This document shows positions 27,994 through 37,321 of a stretch of 64,000 bases of DNA, piece by piece. The notes beneath the pieces were generated by a model. The model had not been told where the DNA came from and did no database searches. It saw only the letters and a list, made by a program, of their open reading frames with translations. The stretch covers positions 10,149 through 74,148 of the forward strand of contig CAKOZD010000006.1 in assembly GCA_934131175.1 (NCBI GenBank), read 5' to 3'. The stretch comes from an uncultured Bacilli bacterium. Its GTDB lineage: Bacteria > Bacillota_I > Bacilli_A > RF39 > UBA660. Position 1 is the stretch's first letter. The number at the start of each line of letters is the position of its first letter. The position numbers were made by a program, and so were the translations under genes.

Positions 27994-28662
27994 ATGAAAA
28001 TATTAATAGTCGATGATGAAGATTTAATAAGATCAGTTATAAAAGAATACTGTTCTAATAGTAATTACGAAACCGAAGAAGCTTCATCTGGAAAAGAAGC
28101 CTTAGAGCTTTTAAAAACAAAAGACTATGATTTAATGGTGTTAGATATAATGATGCCAGAAATGGATGGATTTACAATGCTTAAAGAACTACCTGTCGAA
28201 AAAAGAATACCTACTATCGTCCTTTCTGCTCGTGGAGAAGAATATGACAAACTATCTGGATTCGACCTTGGAATAGATGACTATATAACTAAACCATTCT
28301 CACCAAAAGAGTTATTAGCCAGAATAAAAGCAGTTTTAAGTAGAACATCCAAACAAATGCCTACAATATACAAATTAGATTCTTTAGAAATTAATTATTC
28401 TGCACACACTTTAAAAATAGATAATAAAATAATTAATCTCACTCCAAAAGAGTTTGAAATCCTAACCTATTTAATTAAAAATAAAGATATTGCTATTTCA
28501 CGTGAGCAATTACTTTCTAATATATGGGGATATGATTTCTTTGGAGATGATAGAACCGTTGATACTCATATAAAAATGTTAAGAAACAATCTAGGAAAAT
28601 ACAGAGACCACATTATAACAGTAAGAGGAGTTGGTTATAAGTATGTGGAAGATGAAGAATAG
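27994..28662 (+). CDS. OmpR/PhoB-family response regulator
   Basis: A 222-residue regulator. The receiver domain (1-115) has the acidic pair VDDED, the phosphorylation site LMVLDIMMPEMDGF, the switch Ser/Thr in VLSARG and the Lys in YITKPFSPKELLARI. The C-terminal 100 residues are a winged-helix DNA-binding domain (LTPKEFEILTYLIKNK, DDRTVDTHIKMLRNNLGKY, VRGVGYKY). It overlaps the histidine kinase gene, its cognate sensor. The target genes are unknown. Confidence 0.95.
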   Translation: MKILIVDDEDLIRSVIKEYCSNSNYETEEASSGKEALELLKTKDYDLMVLDIMMPEMDGFTMLKELPVEKRIPTIVLSARGEEYDKLSGFDLGIDDYITKPFSPKELLARIKAVLSRTSKQMPTIYKLDSLEINYSAHTLKIDNKIINLTPKEFEILTYLIKNKDIAISREQLLSNIWGYDFFGDDRTVDTHIKMLRNNLGKYRDHIITVRGVGYKYVEDEE

Positions 28663-30040
28663 CCTAAATAATGTTATTTTAAAATATTTTGTAATTTTTT
28701 CTATATCAATAATATCTTTCTTATGGTTGTTTCAATTTCTTTTTTTTAAAAGTTTTTATAAAGAACAAAAAATAAACGATGTAAAAGCCGTTGCATCTAA
28801 AGTTTCAAAATATCAAAATACAGATGAATTTAACGAAATAATAAACACTCTTGCTATGGACAAGAGTGTTTGTATTGAAATTGATGATAATAATTTTGAT
28901 TCATTATATCATTCTAGCTACTTTGGAAAAGGTTGTATTTCTAATAAACAAAAAACAGATTACTTTAAATTTGACTTTATGAGAAGTAATGTTGATGAAA
29001 AGCAATATGAATTAACTAATAGAAATCAAGATACAACAATAGTTTATGCATTAAAACTAGATAATGAAAGATATGCTTTTGTAAACACATCAATTGTTCC
29101 AGTAGATGGTATTACTACTCTACTTACAAAACAACTTGCAGTAATGACCATACTTATTTTAATAATATCTTATGTACTGGCCTACTTCATTTCAAATCAC
29201 ATTGCTAATCCAATAAAAGAGATTAATAATAAAGCAAAAAATCTCGCAACAGGAAACTTTGATATTGATTTTACAAATGATGCAAAAATAACTGAAATAA
29301 ATGATTTAACAAAAACACTAAATTATGCAAAAGATGAATTAAGTAAGACTGAAGAATATAGAAGAGATTTAATGGCCAATGTCTCACATGACTTAAAAAC
29401 ACCACTTACAATGATTAAAGCCTATGCTGAAATGAGTATGGACCTACATTCAGATAATAAAGAAAAACAAAAAAATGATATGGAAACAATTATATCAGAA
29501 GCAGATAGACTAACAGTCTTAGTAAATGATATATTAACACTATCTGTAATGCAAACAAATCTTGATACTCTAAACTTAGAAGAATTTGACTTAATAAATT
29601 TAACAGAAGACGTATTAAAAAAATATAGTTTATACCAAGAAACAGAAAATTATAAATTTATATTTAACCATAATATAGATAGCTTAATAATAAATGCTGA
29701 TAAAAAGAAAATAGAACAAGTAATTTATAACTTAGTAAATAATGCCATTAACTATACAGGAGATGACAATAAAGTTACTATTAATATAAATCAAAATGAT
29801 AAAGAAACATTAGTTGAAATAATTGATACTGGAAAAGGTATAAAAGATGAAGATATTCCATATATTTGGGATAAATATTATAAAAATAAAAAGAAACATA
29901 AAAGAAATTTAGTTGGAACTGGACTAGGTCTATCAATAGTAAAAAATATCTTTGAACTTCATAAATATGAATATGGAGTAAAAACTAAAAAAGATCATGG
30001 AAGTAATTTCTATTTTATAATTCCAAATAAAAATAATTAA
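28643..30040 (+). CDS. Membrane sensor histidine kinase
   Basis: About 465 residues from the ATG at 28643, which has GGAG 12 nt upstream; a TTG at 28631 is in frame but touches the ribosome site. Two transmembrane segments (about residues 10-32 and 160-182) bracket a sensor domain of about 130 residues, followed by HAMP (NPIKEINNKAKNLATGNF), the phospho-acceptor H box NVSHDLKTPLTMIKAYAEM, the N box NLVNNAINYTGD and the G boxes EIIDTGKGIKDED and GTGLGLSIVKN. It overlaps the response regulator gene by 20 nt and ends at a clear terminator. Confidence 0.95.
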   Translation: MWKMKNSLNNVILKYFVIFSISIISFLWLFQFLFFKSFYKEQKINDVKAVASKVSKYQNTDEFNEIINTLAMDKSVCIEIDDNNFDSLYHSSYFGKGCISNKQKTDYFKFDFMRSNVDEKQYELTNRNQDTTIVYALKLDNERYAFVNTSIVPVDGITTLLTKQLAVMTILILIISYVLAYFISNHIANPIKEINNKAKNLATGNFDIDFTNDAKITEINDLTKTLNYAKDELSKTEEYRRDLMANVSHDLKTPLTMIKAYAEMSMDLHSDNKEKQKNDMETIISEADRLTVLVNDILTLSVMQTNLDTLNLEEFDLINLTEDVLKKYSLYQETENYKFIFNHNIDSLIINADKKKIEQVIYNLVNNAINYTGDDNKVTININQNDKETLVEIIDTGKGIKDEDIPYIWDKYYKNKKKHKRNLVGTGLGLSIVKNIFELHKYEYGVKTKKDHGSNFYFIIPNKNN

Positions 30041-30042
30041 AC

Positions 30043-30080
30043 AAAACCTCGTTTTAAATATAAGAAACGAGGTTTTATAT
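30043..30080 (+). terminator. Terminator of the two-component operon
   Basis: AAAACCTCGTTT (30043-30054) pairs with AAACGAGGTTTT (30065-30076), a perfect 12-bp stem followed by an A/T tail. Confidence 0.8.
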
Positions 30081-30097
30081 TATTAATAAGTAAAATA

Positions 30098-30120
30098 AAA
30101 GGATAACTTAAAAGTCATCC
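30098..30120 (-). terminator. Terminator of the 30136-32018 gene pair
   Basis: Minus-strand GGATGACTT pairs with AGTTATCC (one wobble) and is followed by TTTTATTTTA, 16 nt after the stop at 30136. Confidence 0.5.
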
Positions 30121-30135
30121 ATTATATTTGTTAAA

Positions 30136-30666
30136 TTACTTAACTATCTTTTTTGTCTTAGATTTCTCTTCTTCTAAAAAATATCCCCTAAAGTATTCTT
30201 GTAAAGCACGAACTCTTTCCATATTGTATATCTCATCATTTTTTAAATCAATTTTCCTATAATCATAAGTACTATTACTATTACGACTTCTACTTTTTCT
30301 ACTAATTACAACATATGCTTCATACTCGTCAGGACTAATATAATCAATTCTCTCTAGTGCTCCACCTTTAGAAACTATTTTACCAACATAAGCACCTAAT
30401 TTTCTATCTATAGAAACGCCATATCCAACTGAAATCATATTGTGCTTAGCCTCATCCATTAATCTTTTAATAACATCATAAGTCAAAACCTCATCTGTTT
30501 TTCCATTTAAAATATCATATATATTTTTTGCTAAACAAGGATCAACATCTATAGATGGTGACATACTCTCATCTAACATCATATCTCTTTGTCTATTTTT
30601 AATAGTTTCACATTTATATACTCCAGCTACATTTTCTCTTATTTCATTAGTTAACATTTGACTCAT
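30136..30666 (-). CDS. Uncharacterised 176-residue protein
   Basis: Not recognised. A soluble charged protein; the N-terminus is Met-rich helical, the middle has a beta-like stretch GYGVSIDRKLGAYVGKIVSK, and the end is a Lys-rich helix. No signal peptide or membrane segment. It follows the 438-residue gene by 35 nt and shares its terminator, so the two form a pair placed downstream of the LRR/radical SAM region. Confidence 0.7.
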   Translation of the reverse strand: MSQMLTNEIRENVAGVYKCETIKNRQRDMMLDESMSPSIDVDPCLAKNIYDILNGKTDEVLTYDVIKRLMDEAKHNMISVGYGVSIDRKLGAYVGKIVSKGGALERIDYISPDEYEAYVVISRKSRSRNSNSTYDYRKIDLKNDEIYNMERVRALQEYFRGYFLEEEKSKTKKIVK

Positions 30667-30701
30667 ATTAACACCTCTCCCCTTATTATAATAATTTAAT
30701 T

Positions 30702-32018
30702 TTATTTTCTTTTAACTTTGTTATCATAACTTGTAAAACTTGCTAAAGCATCTTCCCCGCAAGAAAACTTATTAGGATCAATTCCACAGTCTTTAGAATT
30801 ATCCCATATCTCATCACGTAACCTATATTTATAATTATCGTCAAATCTGTATAATACTTTTGCTTGATGTTTAACAATTAAATCTATATCTCGATTACTT
30901 ATATTAATAATATTATTTCCAACTCTTACATTAATAGATATTTTTTCATTAAAACAAGCAGCATTCATTATCTTATCACCAAATAAATCAAAAGACCTTT
31001 TAAATGCATCTTGATACTCTTCTGTATCAATTTCCTCTTCTCTAATAAAAGTATAATTAGGATTATCTTTATTATTAGAAGCCATTCTTTGTAAATCTTT
31101 TACTTTATATAAGTAAACAAGTCCTAAAAAATAATCTTTATAAAGCATATCACCAGAATCTTGAACACTAAGATTTTTATTTTGATTTTCTCTAATCCAG
31201 TCTCTTGTAGTAGTATCAATACTCTTAGAAATCAAACTGCTTCTAACATCATTATATGAATTACCCTCACAATAACTACTATATCCAATATAATCAGTAA
31301 TTGGACTAGTCATAACAGGAGGTTTATTAACATGTTCAAACAACTCTGGATTCTTTTCAAAAACTAAATTTATCATATTAATCATATCAGCAAAATTTTC
31401 ATTACTTGCATATATAATACAACAATCATCTCTTTTAGAAATATTATTAAATTTAAAATCAAAAGTTTTTTGTTTTTTGAAACACTCATTGACAAAAGCA
31501 TCAATAAATTTATAAATATATCTTCTATCAATATTTAAATATAGTGAATGTTCTCTTTTTTCTTTCTCTACTGATGCACATGTTATATCACTAAAGTTAT
31601 ATTCTTTAAATAAATCATCACTTTTAAAATCCCATCTATATTTAGAAAGCAACTCTTTTAAATCACTATCAAGAACATTGTCAGGATTGATAAGTTTTAA
31701 TATATTATCTGCTGTATCAAATCTATAACTATCTAAATAAGAATAAAATTTTAAAAATCCAAGTCTTTCTTTATCTGTTAAATGTCCTCTCGCAAATATA
31801 TTATTAAGAGTTAATCTCCATAAACCAAATATTCTAGTATAAAATACATTTTTATCTTCTAAATCTTCTCCAAAAATACTAAGATCATTCTTACTATTAA
31901 CTTTTAAAACAGCTTCACTAAAATTAGAAGAATCACTATAAGTATCAACTATACTTTCTAAAGTTTCATTATCATATAAAGGATTCTTTAATGATTTATA
32001 AAAACCACAATATTTCAT
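30702..32018 (-). CDS. Uncharacterised 438-residue protein
   Basis: Not recognised. A soluble alpha/beta protein without signal peptide. The middle part has the order YLNIDRRYIYKFIDAF, FDFKFNNISKRDDCCIIYAS, then PPVMTSPITDYIGYSSYCEG, a pattern of strand, Arg/Asp pair and Gly-rich loop that faintly recalls HopA1-like domains but is too weak to name. It has a GGGG-type ribosome site upstream and is the first gene of a two-gene unit. Its position next to the LRR/radical SAM region may be functional or chance. Confidence 0.7.
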   Translation of the reverse strand: MKYCGFYKSLKNPLYDNETLESIVDTYSDSSNFSEAVLKVNSKNDLSIFGEDLEDKNVFYTRIFGLWRLTLNNIFARGHLTDKERLGFLKFYSYLDSYRFDTADNILKLINPDNVLDSDLKELLSKYRWDFKSDDLFKEYNFSDITCASVEKEKREHSLYLNIDRRYIYKFIDAFVNECFKKQKTFDFKFNNISKRDDCCIIYASNENFADMINMINLVFEKNPELFEHVNKPPVMTSPITDYIGYSSYCEGNSYNDVRSSLISKSIDTTTRDWIRENQNKNLSVQDSGDMLYKDYFLGLVYLYKVKDLQRMASNNKDNPNYTFIREEEIDTEEYQDAFKRSFDLFGDKIMNAACFNEKISINVRVGNNIINISNRDIDLIVKHQAKVLYRFDDNYKYRLRDEIWDNSKDCGIDPNKFSCGEDALASFTSYDNKVKRK

Positions 32019-32084
32019 ATATAAATCCCCTTTCTTTTCGAGAGTATATTATATCACATAAGTAAACATTTGTAAAAGAAAAAC

Positions 32085-32112
32085 TATTAAGCTTAACGTC
32101 TAATAGTTCTTA
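32085..32112 (-). terminator. Terminator of the zinc-ribbon/LRR operon B
   Basis: Minus-strand AACTATTA and TAATAGTT form the stem around AGCTT-containing loop, followed by TTTTCTTTT; it overlaps the stop region at 32110. Confidence 0.65.
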
Positions 32113-33708
32113 ATAATTTAAAAAAGGATAAGTATCTTGAAAAGCATAAGGATTTACATCCATACCTTCAGGAAAAGAAACGTTATAAAATTCAATAGAA
32201 TCTGAAAAGGAATAATCAGAAATATAAGTTAGTTCACTATTATCAGAAAAGTTCACTTCACTTAAATTTTTTGTTCTATAAAACGCATATTTACCTATTA
32301 CTGACACTTTATCAGGAATACTAATAAACTCTAACGACTTGCAATATTCAAAAGTTCTATCACTTATTACTGATAAATTAGGTGATAACTCTATAGAAAC
32401 TAAATTCCTTGCATTATGAAATGCACCACTACCAAGAAAGGTTAAAGAACTAGGAAGACTAACTGTCTTAAGAGAAATATTATTATAAAATACCCCTTCT
32501 CCAATATATTTAATTTTATTAGAAAGATGTATATCTTTAAGACTTAAACAATTTTTAAAAGCATACTTATCAATACTCAAAACATTATTTGGAATATTTA
32601 CTTCCTTTAAAAAATACATATTAGAAAAACTATTTTTACTTATTTTTATAACTTTACGTCCCCTATAAGTCTTTGGAATAGTTACTTTATCAAAACTAAA
32701 TACACTAAATGTATAATTTTTAATAGCATATCCTCCACTAACTTTTTCATATATTATATGAGGCGATGAAAATATTATAAAAGACAAAGTAAATGCACAT
32801 ACTACTCCACTAAACTTATATATATAAGACTTATCTTCTACTAATTTATTTTTAATTTCTAAAATTAAATCACTAAAACATTCACTGCTCCTCATCCTAA
32901 AAACTTTTTTCAAATAATTAATTAAATTATATCTACATATTTTAATATAAAAAACAACAAGAAAACATAAACCAATTAAATAAAATAAAATTGGTAAATG
33001 AAAAAAAATCGAACTTACATATATAAATAATAAAACAGAAAAAACTACATATAAAATATTCTTATAAACTTTCATTTCACTAAGTATCATTTTATTACTA
33101 ATATTATTATTTTCTAATTCCCTATTTATAAAATAATTAATAAAAGCCTCATTTGAATTATTATAACCTACTTTAAAACTATATTGAGCCATACTACAAC
33201 TTGTACAAAAATTATCTTTTATAGTGAGATTTTTACCACACTTAGGACACTCTATATTAATATCTAAAAACTTATCTATTTTAATATCTTCATATTTTGA
33301 AATACTATCTAAAACATTCTTTGCTAAAGGATTATTAAATATATTTTTCTTTAAATATTTCTTTATCTTTAATTTTTCACGACAATTTGTTATAGAAACA
33401 ACAATACTTAAAAGTAATGTAAAAATTAAATCTGCAATAGCACAAATTACAGAAGATGCAAAATTTAAAACAACAATTATTAAAATTCTAAGAAGGAATA
33501 AATATTTAATACTAGTTTTTGTATCATCATCATAAATAAAATTATAAAGAGGTCTAAAAGCAAAAAAAGTAATTATAATAGTTGAAATAATCTCTGAAAT
33601 AATTGAATAGAATAATAATTCTTGATTAACTAAAGTTTTTGCAAAAACAGTAATTGGAACAAATAACAATATAAAACTTAATATAAAATATTTATTTATC
33701 TTCTTCAT
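32110..33708 (-). CDS. Polytopic membrane protein with zinc ribbon and C-terminal LRR_5 domain
   Basis: A 532-residue protein with three parts. Hydrophobic segments fill residues about 8-115; a zinc ribbon follows (CPKCGKNLTIKDNFCTSC); further membrane segments lie at about 215-262 and 300-322. Residues about 345-530 are BspA-type leucine-rich repeats (YAFKNCLSLKDIHLSNKIKY, AFYRTKNLSEVNFSDNSELT). It is homologous along most of its length to the 412-residue protein at 37322-38560. The LRR domain is predicted outside if the last membrane segment anchors it. It lies 12 nt downstream of the small zinc-ribbon gene. Confidence 0.8.
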   Translation of the reverse strand: MKKINKYFILSFILLFVPITVFAKTLVNQELLFYSIISEIISTIIITFFAFRPLYNFIYDDDTKTSIKYLFLLRILIIVVLNFASSVICAIADLIFTLLLSIVVSITNCREKLKIKKYLKKNIFNNPLAKNVLDSISKYEDIKIDKFLDINIECPKCGKNLTIKDNFCTSCSMAQYSFKVGYNNSNEAFINYFINRELENNNISNKMILSEMKVYKNILYVVFSVLLFIYVSSIFFHLPILFYLIGLCFLVVFYIKICRYNLINYLKKVFRMRSSECFSDLILEIKNKLVEDKSYIYKFSGVVCAFTLSFIIFSSPHIIYEKVSGGYAIKNYTFSVFSFDKVTIPKTYRGRKVIKISKNSFSNMYFLKEVNIPNNVLSIDKYAFKNCLSLKDIHLSNKIKYIGEGVFYNNISLKTVSLPSSLTFLGSGAFHNARNLVSIELSPNLSVISDRTFEYCKSLEFISIPDKVSVIGKYAFYRTKNLSEVNFSDNSELTYISDYSFSDSIEFYNVSFPEGMDVNPYAFQDTYPFLNY

Positions 33709-33720
33709 AAATACACCTCA

Positions 33721-34071
33721 TTAAAAATCAATAGACTCAACAATCGCTTTATCATAATAAATATTATTGCTTCCACAGCCCGGACAAACAATGTCATTGT
33801 GCGTTATCTTTCTACCACACTTAGAGCATTTTATTTTACTAGCATCCTCTTCCATATTTTTTTCAAGTTCAACTTTCTCTAAATACTCTAATTTTAAAAT
33901 TCTATCATTAAAATACACAATTATAGTAATCATAATAACGGCAGATATAAAACAAGCATATAATCCAATATCATTTAGATAACTAACAAATATTATATAT
34001 AAAAAAAATAAAACAACTACTCCAACTATAAAAACATTCTTTATTAATTTTAAAACTTTCTTATTATTCAC
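33721..34071 (-). CDS. Small membrane protein with C-terminal zinc ribbon
   Basis: A 116-residue protein starting at GTG 34071, with GAGG 8 nt upstream. Two transmembrane segments (about 12-30 and 34-54) are followed by a coiled stretch and a zinc ribbon with two CxxC knuckles (CSKCGRKITHNDIVCPGCGS). The end DKAIVESIDF matches DKAIVKSSDF after the zinc ribbon in the 37322-38560 protein, so both derive from one ancestral module. First gene of operon B. Confidence 0.75.
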   Translation of the reverse strand: MNNKKVLKLIKNVFIVGVVVLFFLYIIFVSYLNDIGLYACFISAVIMITIIVYFNDRILKLEYLEKVELEKNMEEDASKIKCSKCGRKITHNDIVCPGCGSNNIYYDKAIVESIDF

Positions 34072-34078
34072 ATTATCG

Positions 34079-34143
34079 CCTCAACTCTACTCTAAAAAAA
34101 TTATACCATAAAATAAAAAGGAGTATAACTCCTAATTATAAAT
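34079..34143 (-). repeat. Terminator-promoter module, copy 1 (identical copy at 38569-38633)
   Basis: About 63 bp nearly identical to 38569-38633. On the minus strand it holds AGGAGTTATACTCCT plus a T-run (terminator of the gene at 34149-35156), then TATGGTATAAT, an extended -10 promoter, then the start of the next leader. It works as a compact stop-and-restart element between operon A and operon B. Confidence 0.85.
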
Positions 34144-34148
34144 AATAA

Positions 34149-35156
34149 TTAATCAACAATTACCCACTCTTGAATAGGATTAATTTTAGTATGACAATAC
34201 TCACATTCCCCTTTTAAGACATCAATACTTGCTCCACAATTAGAACATTTAATAATCTTTAAATCACTATTATCAAGAACATTCTTATTTTCTTTTTTAA
34301 GTACTATTTCATCTTCTATATAACTAGGAATAATCTTATTATTAATAAATTTCATAATTCGAACGTAAATTTTAACTTTAACAAATAAATTATTATCCAT
34401 TCTATACTCACTAAAGTCATCATAGTCTATAATATCATAATCAATAATATCATCCATACTATAATATTTCTTTCTAATTTCAAAATTTAAATTATTATAA
34501 AACTTCTTTTTATCTATTTTTACTCTATTCCAAAACTCAATTTGTTTTTCATTAATTTTATCTTTATATGCCTTTATTGGTTCAAGTATAACATAAGCAT
34601 CCATAATATAGAAAAAATAATATAAGATAAGTGAAAGTATTCCACCATATATAAAGATTTTTGAAATATCATATATATTAAATGTTCTAGAAGTATACTT
34701 TATAAATATAAATGAAATGATCAAACTAAAAATAATATCTACTATACAAGTAATTATTCTATATTTATTACTTCTTAATACTCTATCATAATGATATTTA
34801 TTACCTAATTCTTTATCTGCATAATCAATATTATAATATGTTCCACAATATGGACAGTTATAATTATTATCACTAATTTTATAAGTAGCAGAACAATTAG
34901 GACATATATAAGTATTATCTAAATCATCTCTTATAAAACTATACTCCATTCTAGAATCAAAACATCTTTCTGTATAGATTAACTTATTATTTAAATAATA
35001 TTCTTTTAAAGCAATTATTCCTTTATCAATATTATCATTATAAGTATTATTACTATTTCTTTCTAATATTTTATCACCAACAATAAACTTAGTTTTTATA
35101 TTAATATTTAATTTACTTAATTTTTCACTTTGATATTTATCAGATATTAATGTCAT
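34149..35156 (-). CDS. Membrane protein with zinc ribbons (Tim44-like C-terminal region possible)
   Basis: A 335-residue protein. Two transmembrane segments at about 137-155 and 163-185. Before them is a zinc ribbon (CPNCSATYKISDNNYNCPYC), and a second one closes the protein (CSNCGASIDVLKGECEYC). The part after the membrane (YYSMDDIIDYDIIDYDDF, then VKIYVRIMKFIN) looks like the Tim44-like domain found in other zinc-ribbon transport proteins; this is a weak call. It lies 8 nt downstream of the poly-Asn protein gene in operon A. Confidence 0.65.
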   Translation of the reverse strand: MTLISDKYQSEKLSKLNINIKTKFIVGDKILERNSNNTYNDNIDKGIIALKEYYLNNKLIYTERCFDSRMEYSFIRDDLDNTYICPNCSATYKISDNNYNCPYCGTYYNIDYADKELGNKYHYDRVLRSNKYRIITCIVDIIFSLIISFIFIKYTSRTFNIYDISKIFIYGGILSLILYYFFYIMDAYVILEPIKAYKDKINEKQIEFWNRVKIDKKKFYNNLNFEIRKKYYSMDDIIDYDIIDYDDFSEYRMDNNLFVKVKIYVRIMKFINNKIIPSYIEDEIVLKKENKNVLDNSDLKIIKCSNCGASIDVLKGECEYCHTKINPIQEWVIVD

Positions 35157-35164
35157 ATAATTAC

Positions 35165-35530
35165 CTACCTATTATTGTTATTATTGTTGTTATTATTGTT
35201 ATTGTTATTATTAGAGGATGATCCTCCACTATATCCAGAGTAAGAAGTAGGAACATAATGTGGAATAATATTAAATACACTATCACTCATAACAATACCA
35301 TCAATAGTTGAATCTATACATTTTGTGTTTATTACTTTAATAGGAGTACTATTTCCATTAATCATAAGTAAAATAGTATTACTACCACACTTAGTGTATC
35401 CATCTTTATGTGTTTCTAAAAAGTTATAAATCTCATTTAAATCATCCTGAGTTAACTCATAATATTTAGTTAAATTAATACATCTTTTTCTTCTTATAAG
35501 TTCTTCATAAGTTTCTGGTTCTTTATTCAT
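35165..35530 (-). CDS. Small protein with Ser/Gly/Tyr tail and 14-Asn run, possible radical SAM substrate
   Basis: A 121-residue protein. Residues 1-85 look like a folded leader (ELIRRKRCINLTKYYELTQ and a beta-rich part). The C-terminus is VPTSYSGYSGGSSS, then fourteen Asn and a final Arg. The Asn run is encoded by an AAT/AAC triplet tract at 35171-35212. The gene starts 1 nt after the radical SAM/SPASM gene stop, so the two are translationally coupled. Leader-plus-low-complexity-tail next to a SPASM enzyme is the typical layout of a peptide-modification system, but no known precursor family is matched. Confidence 0.7.
   Translation of the reverse strand: MNKEPETYEELIRRKRCINLTKYYELTQDDLNEIYNFLETHKDGYTKCGSNTILLMINGNSTPIKVINTKCIDSTIDGIVMSDSVFNIIPHYVPTSYSGYSGGSSSNNNNNNNNNNNNNNR
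35171..35212 (-). repeat. AAY triplet tract encoding 14 Asn
   Basis: A 42-bp run of AAT/AAC codons at the 3' end of the small gene. Length changes would keep the frame, so it may vary between strains. Confidence 0.85.
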
Positions 35531-35531
35531 T

Positions 35532-37271
35532 TTAAATCTCCTCTTTTATATAATAAAATTCAATATTTTGAAAAGGTAAATTAATAGCTTGTATATGATA
35601 GTAAGCATTATTTTTTTGTTTTAAATAATGATAATCTCTTAAAGATGACGTAGTAAAAAATAAATTATTCTCATTAATATCTGAATATTCATAACTAAAT
35701 TCTTTTATAAAATTAGAAATATCATACATGTAGTAATCATCAATATCAGAAATAGTATTATCTAAAACTCCCTTATATATCTGTTTAGTAGAAATATGTC
35801 TTTGTTTAGTACGTCCTTCATCTCCATACTTAACTAAATTACCAGATAATAAAATTATATATAAAGAATTATTTTCAGGATAATCACAATCTTCTAAAAT
35901 CAAATTTTTCTTCATATAAATTTTTATAACTGACTTAGTTGTAAAATAAACAACTTCTCTTGTTTTCTTTATAATTTGTGACTCTAAATTATATAAATTA
36001 CCATCAATAGATAATATAAAAGACTCTTTATCATAAATATATTTTAATTTATTATCAGATTTTATTATTTCTTGTAGTGTTGGATAATTATTTATATTAT
36101 TTTTATCTGGAATAAATTCATCTATCCTACATGTTCTCATCTTTTTAACATATTGATATACACTCTCACTATTGAACTCATCCTTTAAATAATTTCTATC
36201 TTTATACATTTTTTGTTGTAACAAACAAGTATAACTTTTATTAGAATTATAATTATTCTTAACAAAAGGACAACCTGTTTTACATAAATACAAATACCCA
36301 CATTTCCTACATTCATCATTAAAAGGTAATTTATTATGATTAATAAATATCTTTTCTACTGCCTTATTAAGTATCTCATCAACAGTATTTGTATATATAT
36401 TGCCATAATAATAATCTTTATTTTTCTGTCCACGTACACATGAGTAAATATCTCCGTTTTTTTCTAATAAAAAGAACTTTTCTCCGCAATTATCACAATT
36501 AGAGCAATATTCTGGTCCAAATTCATCAAACCAAGCTCCATTTACTCCACTATCTAAGTCAGTACCATCAAACTCTTCATGCATTCTGTTATAAAATTCA
36601 ACTTGTTCTTCTTCAGATAAATGATGCAAAAGTCCATTGGAGTTATAGTCAAATCCTATCATAAAATTAAAGTCATTCATATCAAGACAGGTATTTTTGT
36701 TTAAAAATTTAATATCTTCAATTATCTCATCAATATATTCATAATGTTCCCTAAAAATTGTTGCTGAAACTTTTTTCTTATTAGGAATATCTCTGAATAA
36801 CTCTATATTTTTTAATATTTTATCTAGCGTGTCTTTGCCACCCTTTGTAACTCTATATTTTCTATGTAGTGAAAATGGTAAATCTAAACTTCCAGAAATT
36901 GATACATTAAATTTTTTTATTGTATCTAGATGTTTATCTATACCATATAAATTTGTCTTAATATGAGGTGTTCCTACCCTAAATCCAGCACTAGAAATTA
37001 ACTCTTTATTAGTAACGTAATAATTACTAATATATTCAATCAAACTATAAAAATCATCATGAGAAAGAGTAGTAACTTCTCCTCCATGCAAAGATATATT
37101 AAATGGTATAACCCCACTATCTCTAAATTTACAAACTGCATAATCTAAAGTATCTATTGCCTTGTATTTTGTACAATCATCATAAGTGTTATCTTCCAAA
37201 TAGCAATACTTACACGCCATATTACAAGCCATTGTTGGAACATATAGTAAATGTATAAACTTATTATTCAT
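35532..37271 (-). CDS. Radical SAM/SPASM maturase
   Basis: About 579 residues from the ATG at 37271, which has GGGAGG 7 nt upstream. The radical SAM cluster cysteines are Cys16, Cys20 and Cys23 (CNMACKYC), with ISLHGGEVTTL as the SAM motif. A SPASM region follows (CSNCDNCGEKFFLLEKNGDI with YSCVRG, then CRKCGYLYLCKTGC), as in anaerobic sulfatase-maturating and peptide-modifying enzymes. The last 200 residues are an extra domain without clear family, possibly for substrate recognition. It is between the LRR membrane protein and the small Asn-tailed protein in operon A, which suggests that the latter is its substrate. Confidence 0.88.
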   Translation of the reverse strand: MNNKFIHLLYVPTMACNMACKYCYLEDNTYDDCTKYKAIDTLDYAVCKFRDSGVIPFNISLHGGEVTTLSHDDFYSLIEYISNYYVTNKELISSAGFRVGTPHIKTNLYGIDKHLDTIKKFNVSISGSLDLPFSLHRKYRVTKGGKDTLDKILKNIELFRDIPNKKKVSATIFREHYEYIDEIIEDIKFLNKNTCLDMNDFNFMIGFDYNSNGLLHHLSEEEQVEFYNRMHEEFDGTDLDSGVNGAWFDEFGPEYCSNCDNCGEKFFLLEKNGDIYSCVRGQKNKDYYYGNIYTNTVDEILNKAVEKIFINHNKLPFNDECRKCGYLYLCKTGCPFVKNNYNSNKSYTCLLQQKMYKDRNYLKDEFNSESVYQYVKKMRTCRIDEFIPDKNNINNYPTLQEIIKSDNKLKYIYDKESFILSIDGNLYNLESQIIKKTREVVYFTTKSVIKIYMKKNLILEDCDYPENNSLYIILLSGNLVKYGDEGRTKQRHISTKQIYKGVLDNTISDIDDYYMYDISNFIKEFSYEYSDINENNLFFTTSSLRDYHYLKQKNNAYYHIQAINLPFQNIEFYYIKEEI

Positions 37272-37321
37272 ATATAAACCTCCCAAGTTAAAATATAAAA
37301 AGAAATACTAGTTAAAAGAAA

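Noticed and set aside
30702..32018. Resemblance of the 438-residue protein to HopA1-type domains
   Set aside because: Only a loose order of motifs matches; not enough to name the gene.
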